This document shows positions 49,627 through 57,669 of a stretch of 64,000 bases of DNA, in pieces. The translations under genes and the position numbers were made by a program. How positions within the stretch are numbered: position 1 is the stretch's first letter; the number at the start of each line of letters is the position of its first letter. Origin of the DNA: Kibdelosporangium philippinense (lineage in GTDB: Bacteria > Actinomycetota > Actinomycetes > Mycobacteriales > Pseudonocardiaceae). The notes under the pieces are model-generated. The model was not told where the DNA came from and did no database searches. It saw nothing but the letters and a program-made list of their open reading frames with translations. Where the stretch lies: positions 1,778,501 through 1,842,500 of the forward strand of contig NZ_JAJVCN010000004.1 of the NCBI RefSeq assembly GCF_021390435.2. Reading direction: 5' to 3'.

Positions 49627-50420
49627 CCGGGGCCCCGGAGACCATGCTCGCCACGCTCTACGGGCGTGCGCTCGACAGCCATCGGCCCAACTCCGTCTTG
49701 CACGACACCGCGGCCGCGCATGCGATCTCCCGGATCGACTACGACTTCCGCAAGACGCGCATAAAGGGCACGACCGCGGTCGGCGTCGCCATCCGTGGCA
49801 AGGTCCTCGACGACTGGACCAGCGAGTTCCTTACGGCATATCCCGCCGCGACCGTCCTGCACCTGGCCTGTGGCCTCGACACCCGGGTGCAGCGGATCGC
49901 GCCGCCGAGCACCGTGCGCTGGATCGACCTCGATGTTCCGGACGTCGTGGCGTTGCGGAAACGGCTCATCACGTCGCCGAGCGGGGACTATCGACTGGTC
50001 GGGGCCTCGGTCACGGCTGACTCGTGGCTGGCCGAGGTGCCCAACGACCGGCCGACCGTTGCCGTGTTCGAGGGGCTGTCCATGTACCTGCACAAAGCCG
50101 ATGGCAAGCGGCTGATCGAGCGGATCACCAGCCGGTTCCCGACTGGGCAGCTGCTGTTCGACGTCTACGGCACGACCGGGATCAAGCTGCAGAAGCTCGT
50201 GCCCGCGGTGCGCAATGCGGGGGCGACCTTGCACTGGGGGCTCGATGATCCTGCCGAGGTCGAGGCGTGGCATCCGGGGTTGCGGTGTCTTGACGCGCTG
50301 CGCAGCGTGGACATGCCTGGGTTGGACAAGCTGCCGCTGTCCGGGCGGATCGGGCTGAAGGTCGTGTCCAAGATCCCAGGGCTGCGGGACGCGGGGCGCA
50401 TCCTCCGCTACCGCTTCTAA
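49599..50420 (+). CDS. SAM-dependent methyltransferase, leucine carboxyl methyltransferase-like (TcmP type)
   Basis: The 273-residue protein starts at the ATG at 49599, inside the end of the previous gene. It begins with TLTGAPETMLATLYGRALDS. The SAM site ATVLHLACGLDTRVQRI is characteristic of PF04072-type O-methyltransferases, and VRWIDLDVPDV and VFEGLSMYL follow. Members methylate carboxyl groups of polyketides or proteins. No polyketide genes adjoin, so the substrate is unknown. Confidence 0.93.
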   Translation: MVEREKITLTGAPETMLATLYGRALDSHRPNSVLHDTAAAHAISRIDYDFRKTRIKGTTAVGVAIRGKVLDDWTSEFLTAYPAATVLHLACGLDTRVQRIAPPSTVRWIDLDVPDVVALRKRLITSPSGDYRLVGASVTADSWLAEVPNDRPTVAVFEGLSMYLHKADGKRLIERITSRFPTGQLLFDVYGTTGIKLQKLVPAVRNAGATLHWGLDDPAEVEAWHPGLRCLDALRSVDMPGLDKLPLSGRIGLKVVSKIPGLRDAGRILRYRF

Positions 50421-50424
50421 AAAT

Positions 50425-50442
50425 TTCGAACAAATGTTCGAA
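50425..50442. promoter_or_regulatory. LexA/SOS box
   Basis: TTCGAACAAATGTTCGAA is a perfect inverted repeat around AAAT. It contains the actinobacterial SOS box TCGAAC-N4-GTTCGA without mismatch (50426-50441). It lies 4 bases after the methyltransferase stop and about 100 bases upstream of the WYL regulator. Confidence 0.75.
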
Positions 50443-50512
50443 GCTGTGACCAGGGGTGATGGCGTCGCGCTAGGCCATTCGAGTGAGGAACGGCTGTGCG
50501 AAGGACTCAAAA

Positions 50513-50535
50513 ATGTCAGACCCCTTCGGTAGCTT
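50513..50535 (+). promoter_or_regulatory. PafBC/RecA-NDp-like promoter of the WYL regulator
   Basis: ATGTCAGAC (50513-50521), eight bases and TAGCTT (50530-50535) match the LexA-independent DNA-damage promoter TTGTCRGTG-N8-TANNNT in the TGTCRG core, the spacing and the TA...T hexamer. The -10-like hexamer ends 7 bases before the ATG at 50543, so the transcript would be leaderless. Confidence 0.6.
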
Positions 50536-50542
50536 TCTCCCC

Positions 50543-51238
50543 ATGAACAGAACCGATCGGCAGTTCGCCTTGGTGGAGGAGCTTCGCGTGGCGGCGCCCG
50601 AACCGCGTGCGGCGCGGTGGCTGGCAGATCGTCTCAACGTCTCGATCCGGACGATCGAGCGTGACCTGGCCGCCTTGCAGCAGTCGGGTATCCCGGTCTA
50701 CGGCGACCGGGGACGACGTGGGGGCTACGTGCTGGACAAGGACCGGACCTTGCCCATGCTGAACATGACCACCGAGGAAGCGATGGCTGTGTCCGTCGCA
50801 CTGCGAGAGCTTCGCGGCGAGCCGTTCGAAACGGCGGCCCGCTCAGCCCTCGCCAAGCTCATTTCGGTGATGCCAGAAGGAGATTTGGAGCGCGCCGACC
50901 AACTCGTCGACCGCGTCCGACGCGTCAGCGCACCACTTGGCCCACGGTCAACAGTGCCGCGTCCAATCCAGCGCGCCCTGGAAACCGGCCACGTTCTACA
51001 CATCAACTATCGCGACGGCAACGACCACAACACCCGCCGCACAGTGGAGCCCATGGGCCTCTTACACGGCCCACGCGGGTGGTACTTGCTCGCTTGGTGC
51101 CGACTGCGCGACGCACCACGCGGGTTCCTGCTCGACCGTGTCCACAACGCCGAAGTCGGGGAGGAATCCGTGGTCGACCGCAGCGTCGACCTCAACCCAG
51201 CGGGGCCCGGTGCCCCCACCCTCCGCGTCGCGGGTTAG
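50543..51238 (+). CDS. HTH/WYL-domain transcriptional regulator
   Basis: The 231-residue protein starts at the ATG at 50543 (MNRTDRQFALVEELR). An upstream ATG at 50513 lies inside the promoter motif. The winged helix-turn-helix (AARWLADRLNVSIRTIERDL, about residues 25-44) is followed by RGGYVLDK and a WYL domain with VLHINYRDGNDH and GPRGWYLLAWCRLRDAPRGF. WYL proteins sense nucleic acids or nucleotides; the best studied, PafBC, activates DNA-damage genes. Promoter signals upstream fit such control. A repeat palindrome follows 10 bases after the stop. Confidence 0.93.
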   Translation: MNRTDRQFALVEELRVAAPEPRAARWLADRLNVSIRTIERDLAALQQSGIPVYGDRGRRGGYVLDKDRTLPMLNMTTEEAMAVSVALRELRGEPFETAARSALAKLISVMPEGDLERADQLVDRVRRVSAPLGPRSTVPRPIQRALETGHVLHINYRDGNDHNTRRTVEPMGLLHGPRGWYLLAWCRLRDAPRGFLLDRVHNAEVGEESVVDRSVDLNPAGPGAPTLRVAG

Positions 51239-51248
51239 CGATTCCTAC

Positions 51249-51294
51249 CTCGTGAGTGGTTATGCGGGTTAGAACACGCATAACCACTCACGAG
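51249..51294. repeat. Intergenic palindrome copy 4 (CTCGTGAGTGGTTA family)
   Basis: Exact 14-base arms (51249-51262 and 51281-51294) enclose TGCGGGTTAGAACACGCA, with TGCG/CGCA pairing inside and the GGTTAGAAC core. It starts 10 bases after the WYL gene stop. A pseudogene on the same strand follows. Confidence 0.92.
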
Positions 51295-51363
51295 GTCTGA
51301 CCAGGCAGCGCTCTACTGGAAGCGCTTCGTGCGTGCGATGCGGGACCGTTGCGGGGCTGACCC

Positions 51364-51732
51364 GTGCCGCCTGCGATCCATCCCTCGGACATAGCCGCCG
51401 TCGCGAGGGTGGCGCTCACGGAGCCCGGGCATCGAGGCCGGACCTACCGGCTGACCGGACCGCGACGTGTCACGCCCCGCGAGCAAGCCGCCGACATAGC
51501 GGAAGCACTGGGCAGAAACTGTCCTTTGTGGAGGTCAGGCGGGACCAGGATCACCAGGAAATGGTTCCATACATGGGAAACGAGACCGCAGACGCTGTCC
51601 TCGACCTCATGGGCGGAGACGTCAACCAAGAACTGTTGACCGTCCACGACACGGTGCAACGGATCACCGGCCGCCCAGCCGCCAGCTTTGCACAATGGGC
51701 CAAGGGAGAACGTCAAAGCTTTCGACATGTGA
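51364..51732 (+). pseudogene. NmrA-like NAD(P)-binding protein, truncated and frameshifted
   Basis: One frame gives IHPSDIAAVARVALTEPGHRG and RTYRLTGPRRVTPREQAADI up to EALGRN near 51519. From there the homology continues in another frame as LSFVEVRRDQDHQEM..., VHDTVQRITGRPAASFAQWA. Together these form the C-terminal third of an NmrA/NAD(P)H-binding SDR-like protein. The first 180 or so residues, including the nucleotide-binding loop, are absent. The gene is thus broken at its 5' end and by a frameshift at about 51511-51519. It is a decaying relic. Confidence 0.82.
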
Positions 51733-51739
51733 CAAAACC

Positions 51740-52570
51740 GTGGCCTCAAAGCACGTCACATTCTCGGGAAACCACGAAGACGTCCCGAGGAGACGCTGCG
51801 AAGCTGTCCGGCGCAATCGCACTCGGCGGAAGGACACGACATGTCGAGGAGACCGAACCCGGTATCGGCTGCGTGCACTCGGACTGGTGATCGCCACCGC
51901 GGCGGCGTTGATCACCTCGACCGAGGTGGCGACGGCGGCACCCGAGAACGAAGACTACCTCTGTGTCGAGGAAGTCGAAGTTTGTGAGACGGCCGGGCAA
52001 CTGGCTGGCGGGTCCGCCCAACGGGCCACGGAATACCTGCGGGACTACACGACCCAAGTGGCTGCGAGCGGCCACCTGATCCACCCGGGGCCAGGGCAAC
52101 GCCGGTTCTTCGGGTGGCGGCTGTCCCGCTCGATGATCGAAGGCGACCGGATCAAGCTCTACCGATGCCAGCTGATCAACGGCAGGCCGGTGAACTGCCG
52201 CTACATTGGCGACATCGGCGTGCAAGCGGAGTACCACCTGCGCAACAGGTACGTCTCCGACATGGAGACGGCCGTGGTAAACCTGATGAACGAGCCATTC
52301 ATGATCAGGCACTCCGCGACCTGCCAACCAGTGTCACACGAGTGCATCCCGCAACCCGGCTTCTTCGCGAGCCTGTTCTCGCGCGCCAAAAGCACCCACG
52401 GATTCGAGGACTTCCAACTGCGGACCAGAGCGACGTTCTCCATGACGTTCCAATGGGAGATCGACGATCCGGTCACCAGGACGCGGGCACTCACAAGGCC
52501 CTTCACGTCACACTCGTTCATCTGCACCCAGTACCTGCCACCAGACCGCCCGGGTGACTGCTGGTTCTAA
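51740..52570 (+). CDS. Secreted protein of unknown function, start uncertain
   Basis: A clear export signal (RYRLRALGLVIATAAALITS, then ATAAPEN) is followed by about 210 residues with Cys-containing segments (DYLCVEEVEVCETAG, YRCQLINGRPVNCRYIG, SATCQPVSHECIPQ, ending PGDCWF). The eight or so Cys suggest an extracellular disulfide-bonded protein. I do not recognise the family. No ATG stands in frame just before the signal; the first usable start is the GTG at 51740, giving an unusually long n-region. An ATG at 51841, one frame off, after which a single-base shift would give a perfect signal peptide, hints at a frameshift. Confidence 0.6.
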   Translation: MASKHVTFSGNHEDVPRRRCEAVRRNRTRRKDTTCRGDRTRYRLRALGLVIATAAALITSTEVATAAPENEDYLCVEEVEVCETAGQLAGGSAQRATEYLRDYTTQVAASGHLIHPGPGQRRFFGWRLSRSMIEGDRIKLYRCQLINGRPVNCRYIGDIGVQAEYHLRNRYVSDMETAVVNLMNEPFMIRHSATCQPVSHECIPQPGFFASLFSRAKSTHGFEDFQLRTRATFSMTFQWEIDDPVTRTRALTRPFTSHSFICTQYLPPDRPGDCWF

Positions 52571-52575
52571 AAGCG

Positions 52576-53265
52576 TCACTGAACCGGCATGGTGTGGCAT
52601 CCCGATGTGTGCCACCACGTCCGGAAAGCGTCGCTGCACTCCTGATGATCCGCGTACGCCTGGCCGATGTGCCCGACGATCGTCGTGATGTGGGCGGCGA
52701 TCGGGCCGTCGGGCCGGAAGATCAGCCGCAGCCGTTGTCTGAGCGGATGGCCGTCCAGTGCGCGGATCACCAAACCCGGTGCCTCCTCTGTGGTGGCGAG
52801 AACCGGTGCGACGGCCGAAGTCGTCATGACCAGGCGACGGGCTTCCAACAGGTTCTGTGCGGACTGTCGGATGTGGAGCGACACTCCGGCGCGCTGGCAC
52901 ACGTGCTTCAGATACACCGGCCACGTTGTGGGGCCGCCGGGTTCGTCAACCCACACGTAGTCCATGAGTGCACGAAAGGGAACCTGTGGCATGTGCGCGA
53001 GTGCGTGCCGTTCGGACATCATCACGAAAACGGGTTCATCAGGCAGAACCACACGCTCGCGGACTGTCGCGGGCCTCGGCAACGCCACTGGCGGCCAATC
53101 GTAGACCACCGCGAGATCGAGGTCTCCGGTGCCGACCATCCGGATGTTCACCCTGGAATCACGGTTGTCACGCAACTGTACGCCGGACGCCCACGGCTCG
53201 CCGGCCAGCCGCCTGCCGAGTTCGCCAAGCATCGCTCCGGCGTAGCCGCCGATCCGGACCCGCAT
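52576..53265 (-). CDS. LysR-type substrate-binding domain without DNA-binding domain
   Basis: The 229-residue protein begins exactly where a LysR effector domain begins (MRVRIGGYAGAMLGELGRRL) and continues with TGDLDLAVVYDWPP, PDEPVFVMMSERHALA and the C-terminal subdomain. The N-terminal winged helix and linker (about 85 residues) are missing; the upstream DNA belongs to the trypsin gene. A good ribosome binding site (AAGGGGAG) precedes the ATG at 53265, so it may still be translated as a stand-alone ligand-binding protein. A 5' deletion of a LysR gene is the simpler view. Confidence 0.75.
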   Translation of the reverse strand: MRVRIGGYAGAMLGELGRRLAGEPWASGVQLRDNRDSRVNIRMVGTGDLDLAVVYDWPPVALPRPATVRERVVLPDEPVFVMMSERHALAHMPQVPFRALMDYVWVDEPGGPTTWPVYLKHVCQRAGVSLHIRQSAQNLLEARRLVMTTSAVAPVLATTEEAPGLVIRALDGHPLRQRLRLIFRPDGPIAAHITTIVGHIGQAYADHQECSDAFRTWWHTSGCHTMPVQ

Positions 53266-53287
53266 GGCTCCCCTTGTGGCTTGAGCC

Positions 53288-53316
53288 TGGGGGCAGCGCA
53301 CCGCACGCTGCCCCCA
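53288..53316. terminator. Stem-loop after the trypsin gene
   Basis: TGGGGGCAGCG and CGCTGCCCCCA form an 11-base-pair stem around CACCGCA. It lies 6 bases downstream of the trypsin stop on the minus strand. There is no U-tract, as is common in actinomycetes. Confidence 0.7.
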
Positions 53317-53701
53317 GCCCTTTCAGCATTCGCCAATCGGCTGCCAAACCCAGCTTTGGCCCGGCGCCTGGCCGTAGGTCCAATACTGCGCCTGCCATTC
53401 CGCGTTCTGGAATGACACGGCACTGCCCGGCGGGTAATTGACTCCAGACCGCCACGCCACCGCCTGGCACGGTTCGCCGCCGCCGATTGTGCTGTCAATC
53501 CATTGCCGGTACGCGACAACATCGGTGTAAACCGCGTTGTCCGTTCCCGTTCCACACGTGGAATTCGTTCCACCGCTCCGGCTTGTCGCACCGACCAGCT
53601 GCCAGCCGCCATTGGCCTGAACCAATGCTGGGCCGCCGGAATCGCCATAGCACGCGGTCGCCGATGTCGTTCCGTACACACAGAGTTCGCTGCCTGGCTG
53701 G

Positions 53702-53709
53702 ACGATCGT
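53702..53709. repeat. Target-site duplication, left copy
   Basis: ACGATCGT directly precedes the left inverted repeat of the IS element and recurs at 55165-55172. Eight bases is the duplication length known for ISL3-family elements. Confidence 0.92.
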
Positions 53710-53768
53710 GGCTCTTCGAACTTGGCCGGGGTTTGACTGGGTCGTGAGGTTTCTGCCCAGTGTGAGGG

Positions 53769-53834
53769 CCCGTGGCTCTGTGCGTGATCATTTCTGTTGT
53801 CTACGCAGGAAGATCACGACAGAAGAGCCACGGG
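53769..53834 (+). promoter_or_regulatory. Leader hairpin covering the transposase start region
   Basis: CCCGTGGCTCT (53769-53779) pairs with AGAGCCACGGG (53824-53834), and inside it CGTGATC (53783-53789) pairs with GATCACG (53812-53818). The outer stem ends two bases before the transposase ATG at 53836. In a transcript entering from outside it would fold and hide the translation start, a known device by which IS elements limit activation by neighbouring promoters. This function is inferred. Confidence 0.7.
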
Positions 53835-53835
53835 C

Positions 53836-55152
53836 ATGGTTAACGATACGACCCGTCTGCTGGGCCTGGCCGGCCTGGTTGTCGTTCGGGTCGATGAAGC
53901 AGCACACGGTGGGCCGGTGGTCCATCTGGTCACCGCAGACGAGCAGGCCCGTGCTTGCCCGGGATGCGGCGTGACAGCGACCAGGATCAAGGAGTGGGTG
54001 ACCACACAGCCGAGGGATCTGCCGGTGGTTGGCAGACAGGTCGATCTGCGGTGGCGCAAACGTCGCTGGCACTGTGACCAGCAGGACTGCGGCAGGAAGA
54101 CGTTCACCGAGGCGGTCGAGCAGGTTCCGGCGCGGGCCCGGGTGACCGGTCGGTTGCGGCGGGCGGCCGGTGCGGCGGTGGCCGATGGTGGGCGCACGAT
54201 CGTGCAGTCCGCTCGGGATCACGGCTTGTCCTGGCCGGTGGTGTCGGCCGCGTTCACCGCCCACGCCGCCGCGGTGCTGCCGGACAGGCCAGACCCGGTG
54301 GCGGTGCTGGGGATCGACGAGATCCGCCGGGGCCGTCCGCAGTGGACCTGGAACGACGACCAGCAGTGCTGGGAGGTCACAGTGGATCGGTGGCATGTCG
54401 GGTTCGTGGACCTCGCGGGCGGGCAGGGCCTGCTCGGGCAGGTCGAGGGCCGCACCAGCGTGGCCGTGCGGGACTGGATCACCCAGTGGGACCAGGCCTG
54501 GCGCCAGGGCATCCGGGTCGTGGCGATCGACATGTGCACCGTCTTCGCCGCCGCGGTCCGCGCCGTGTTACCACAGGCCAGGCTGGTCGTGGACCACTTC
54601 CATCTCGTGCAGTTGGCCAACCAGGCCCTCACCGAGGTCCGTCGCCGGGTCACCCTGCAGGTGCGGGGCCGGCGAGGCCGCAAAGGCAACCGGGAGTGGG
54701 AACTGCGCAACCGGCTGACCCGCTCGGCCGCCCGGATACACGAGAAACACCTCGACCCGATGATCGACGACCTGCGGGCACTCCCGACGGGGATCGGCAC
54801 ACCGATCCTGACCGCGTGGAACGCCAAGGAAGACCTGCTCGACCTGCTCGACCTGGCGCGCACCCACCCGGACCGGGCCGTGATCTGGCCCCGGCTGTCG
54901 CGGTTCTACGAGCGGTGCGCCACAGCCGGCCTGCCCGAACTGGAGCGACTGGCCAGCACGGTCTCGGCCTGGTGGCCCGAAATCCTCGCCTTCCTCGACA
55001 CCGGCATCACCAATGCAGGATCCGAGGGCACCAACCGGGTCATCAAAACCGTCGCCCGCGACGCCTACGGCTTCCGTAACCCGGTCAGTCAACGTCTGCG
55101 CACCCGCTGCGCCACCACCCGCAAAGGCCGAGGATGCCTCAACCCCGCATAA
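53836..55152 (+). CDS. ISL3-family transposase
   Basis: The 438-residue protein starts at the ATG at 53836. An N-terminal zinc finger (CPGCGVTATRIKEW with WHCDQQDCGRKTF) is followed by the DDE catalytic domain: GIDEIRRGRP, RVVAIDMCTVFAAAVRAVLP (first part VVAIDMCTVF), VVDHFHLVQLANQAL and NAGSEGTNRVIKTVARDAYGF near the C-terminus. These match ISL3 transposases. The gene starts earlier at 53797 only by ignoring the leader hairpin. Full length; no stop or frameshift. Confidence 0.95.
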   Translation: MVNDTTRLLGLAGLVVVRVDEAAHGGPVVHLVTADEQARACPGCGVTATRIKEWVTTQPRDLPVVGRQVDLRWRKRRWHCDQQDCGRKTFTEAVEQVPARARVTGRLRRAAGAAVADGGRTIVQSARDHGLSWPVVSAAFTAHAAAVLPDRPDPVAVLGIDEIRRGRPQWTWNDDQQCWEVTVDRWHVGFVDLAGGQGLLGQVEGRTSVAVRDWITQWDQAWRQGIRVVAIDMCTVFAAAVRAVLPQARLVVDHFHLVQLANQALTEVRRRVTLQVRGRRGRKGNREWELRNRLTRSAARIHEKHLDPMIDDLRALPTGIGTPILTAWNAKEDLLDLLDLARTHPDRAVIWPRLSRFYERCATAGLPELERLASTVSAWWPEILAFLDTGITNAGSEGTNRVIKTVARDAYGFRNPVSQRLRTRCATTRKGRGCLNPA

Positions 55153-55164
55153 CTTCGAAGAGCC

Positions 55165-55172
55165 ACGATCGT
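55165..55172. repeat. Target-site duplication, right copy
   Basis: ACGATCGT follows the right inverted repeat of the IS element and equals the left copy at 53702-53709. Confidence 0.92.
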
Positions 55173-55672
55173 CTGGCAACTGGAATCCGGCAGAATCCGG
55201 GTGTCCAGTTGTTTCAGGCCGTCCGGGCCTTGGTCACAGCCGCGCTGCGGACACGTCTGGCCCCAGCCGAGCAGGCGGCTGCCTGAGTTCACGGCAGGGC
55301 TGGTAGATGCGATGGTCACCGGCGTGTTGGACACCGACTGCGACAGGCGCATCAACGCGATGTCATAACCGCCGCTGACGTCACCACGGTAATTCGGGTG
55401 CTGCACGATCTGCGAAACCCGCACCAGCGTCCCGCCACTCGACCGGCTGCGTGAGCCGATTCGCAGCTGGAATTGGCTGGCGCTTTGCCCAGCCACACAA
55501 TGAGCGGCTGTGACGACCCACTGCGCATTGATCAGCGAGCCGCCGCAGCCATGTCTTCCGTTGACCTGCAGGCTGGTCATGAATGTGTAGTCCTGGGTGG
55601 CGGTGCCGCCTGTGCCGGGGTGGCCGCGAATGCCGCGATCACAATCGGCACGAGCAGCAGCATTGTCTTCAT

Positions 55673-56047
55673 TGAAATTGCAGGGACTCCTTGAAACGCA
55701 CAGCAGGGAATGCCCCGGCACGTCAGCGCCAGGGTGCGACAGGTATTGCCCACTGACCGCCCTGATGGGTTACACCAAGCGGTCGAATCAACTGTGCGAC
55801 ACGAATACCGATTCCTATGACAGCATTGATCCATAACTCTGGCTGATGCCCCTGTGGCGTCCACAGAGGACGAATCGGCGAAGGTTGGCCGCCGAACCGC
55901 CCATCATCCTGCGTCCATTGGGTTGAGGCGCCGCACGGCCGTGCAACCCGCAGGTCCGCACGGATAGTCGCCCGAAAGGGCGGTGTTGATCAGTAGCACG
56001 CGCGAGAACCTGTAGGCCTAGCCAAGCCGAGGTAGAAGGAGCACTTC
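55673..56047. other. Intergenic region between trypsin pseudogene and injection-system operon
   Basis: The 375 bases hold no supported gene. The left side should contain the old trypsin promoter (minus strand). The right side leads to the sheath gene, with AAGGAG at about 56036-56041. A perfect 12-base palindrome, GCACGGCCGTGC (55933-55944), about 105 bases upstream of the sheath ATG, is a candidate regulator site for the operon. Confidence 0.55.
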
Positions 56048-57637
56048 ATGGCGGCGACTTACGGCGCCCCAGGCGTCTACATCGAGGAGCGTCCCAGCGG
56101 TTCGATGCCGCTGCAAGGTGTGGGCACGGCCGTTGCGGCGTTCGTGGGTTTCACCGCGACCTACAACGCGGACGCGGGTGACCCGACCGACCCAGATGGC
56201 GTCAAGCCGCAGCTGGTCACCAGCTGGCCGCAGTACGAGCGCATCTACGGCGGGTTCGCGCCGGGCATCCTCCTGCCGCACTCGGTGAAGGGTTTCTTCG
56301 AAAACGGTGGCGGCATCGCCTACATCGTGCGTATCCCGAGTGGCAACGGCACCGGAAAGGCGCAGCGTGCGCTGCCCGCGTCCGGCCGCCAGGAGATCGA
56401 GACGCTGAACGTCGAGGCGCTCGACCCGGCAGCCACCTATGACATCGTCGTCGAACCCGCGCCGGTCGCCGAAGGCGAGACCAGCCAGGAGTTCACGCTC
56501 AAGGTCATGGACAACGGTCAGGTCCGCGAGGAGTTCGGTGGCGTCCACCTTGGACGCGGCCCGAAGAGCGTCGAGAAGGCGATCAACGAGCGCTCCAAGC
56601 TGATCCGCGTCGAGGTCAAGAACGCGCAGGGTCTTTCGGTCGCCGAGCGCGCACCGGCTCCCGGCCGCTACGCCATCCAGGCCGTCGCGCCCGCGACGAA
56701 CTCCGTCTCGCCGACCGAGTTCGAAGGTTCCGAGGTGACCCGTACCGGTTACGAGGGCCTCGCGATCGCCGAGACCGTCACGATGGTCGCGATCCCCGAC
56801 CTGATCACGGTCGCCACCCGCCCCGACGGCACCTTCGACACCGAGGGATACCTTGCCGCGCAGTCGAAGCTGGTCGACTGGTGCGAGCGCAGCCACACCA
56901 AGATGGCCATTCTCGACTCCCCGCCTGGACTCAACGCCCAGCAGGCGCTCGAGTGGCGTACCGCGCTCGGCAAGGACAGCGCGTTCGGTACCGCGTACTA
57001 CCCGCACCTGGTCGTGCAGAACCCGTTGGCGCGTCCCGGCGCGACCGATGGCGAGAAGTTCCTGACGGTTCCGCCGTCCGGCCACGTCGCCGGTGTGTGG
57101 GCACGCACCGACGCCGCACGTGGTGTGTGGAAGGCCCCGGCCAACGAGGTCGTCCGCGGCATCGCCCGGCTCGAGACCGACGTGACCACCGGTGAGCAGG
57201 ATCTGCTCAACCCGCAGCAGGTCAACTGCATCCGGTCGTTCGGCGCCAACGGCATCCGGATCTGGGGCGCCCGCACGCTCGCGGCGACCGACCAGAGCTG
57301 GCGCTACATCAACGTCCGGCGGCTGTTCAACTTCATCGAGGAGACCATCCGCCAGGGCACCCAGTGGGTCGTGTTCGAGCCGAACGACGCCGACCTGTGG
57401 GCCAGGGTCAAGCGCACCATCAACGCCTTCCTTCGCAACCTGTGGATGCAGGGCGCACTCGTCGGCAACACGCCTGAGCAGGCCTTCTACGTCCTGTGCG
57501 ACGAGAGCAACAACCCAGCGTCCTCTGTGGACGAAGGAAAGCTGATCGTCGACGTCGGGCTCGCGCCGGTCAAGCCGGCCGAGTTCGTGATCTTCCGGCT
57601 GAGCCAGTGGCAGGGCGGCGCGGAGACCTCGGACTGA
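56048..57637 (+). CDS. Contractile injection system tail sheath protein
   Basis: The 529-residue protein starts YGAPGVYIEERPSGSMPL, the classic N-terminus of phage-like sheath proteins. It contains FVGFTATYN, FFENGGGIAYIVRI, and a conserved C-terminal contraction domain (NGIRIWGARTL, WRYINVRRLFNFIEE, NDADLWARVKRTINAFLRNLW in part). It polymerises around the inner tube and contracts to drive it. It is the first gene of an eCIS-type operon with tube, spike and baseplate genes following. No phage head, integrase or lysis genes are near, which favours an injection system over a prophage. Confidence 0.96.
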   Translation: MAATYGAPGVYIEERPSGSMPLQGVGTAVAAFVGFTATYNADAGDPTDPDGVKPQLVTSWPQYERIYGGFAPGILLPHSVKGFFENGGGIAYIVRIPSGNGTGKAQRALPASGRQEIETLNVEALDPAATYDIVVEPAPVAEGETSQEFTLKVMDNGQVREEFGGVHLGRGPKSVEKAINERSKLIRVEVKNAQGLSVAERAPAPGRYAIQAVAPATNSVSPTEFEGSEVTRTGYEGLAIAETVTMVAIPDLITVATRPDGTFDTEGYLAAQSKLVDWCERSHTKMAILDSPPGLNAQQALEWRTALGKDSAFGTAYYPHLVVQNPLARPGATDGEKFLTVPPSGHVAGVWARTDAARGVWKAPANEVVRGIARLETDVTTGEQDLLNPQQVNCIRSFGANGIRIWGARTLAATDQSWRYINVRRLFNFIEETIRQGTQWVVFEPNDADLWARVKRTINAFLRNLWMQGALVGNTPEQAFYVLCDESNNPASSVDEGKLIVDVGLAPVKPAEFVIFRLSQWQGGAETSD

Positions 57638-57669
57638 ACAGGGTGACAGGGAACTAGGGAGCAGACGCT

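Larger units (their letters stand above)
53710..55164 (+). mobile_element. ISL3-family insertion sequence, 1455 bp
   Basis: Both ends begin GGCTCTTCGAA; the inverted repeats (53710-53733 and 55164-55141) agree at 20 of 24 positions, continuing .TT...CGGGGTT. ACGATCGT is duplicated at the borders. One transposase gene fills the element. The element sits in the trypsin gene in the opposite orientation. Ends, duplication and transposase all look intact, so it may be mobile and fairly recent. Confidence 0.94.
53323..55672 (-). pseudogene. Secreted trypsin-like protease with C-terminal CBM, interrupted by an ISL3 element
   Basis: The 5' part (55672-55165) encodes a signal peptide (MKTMLLLVPIVIAAFAATPA), then SLINAQWVVTAAHCVAG (catalytic His) and GGYDIALMRLSQ (catalytic Asp). 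The 3' part (53709-53323) has ATACYGDSGGPAL (catalytic Ser) and a chitin-binding-like module (AVAWRSGVNYPPG, WQAQYWTYGQ). Removing the IS and one target copy joins CQTIV to QPGSELCVYGT in frame. The signal peptide, however, is in a different frame from the protease, and the activation site (expected IVGG) is lost, so a separate deletion or frameshift near 55610 also inactivates it. It was an extracellular S1 protease. Confidence 0.9.
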
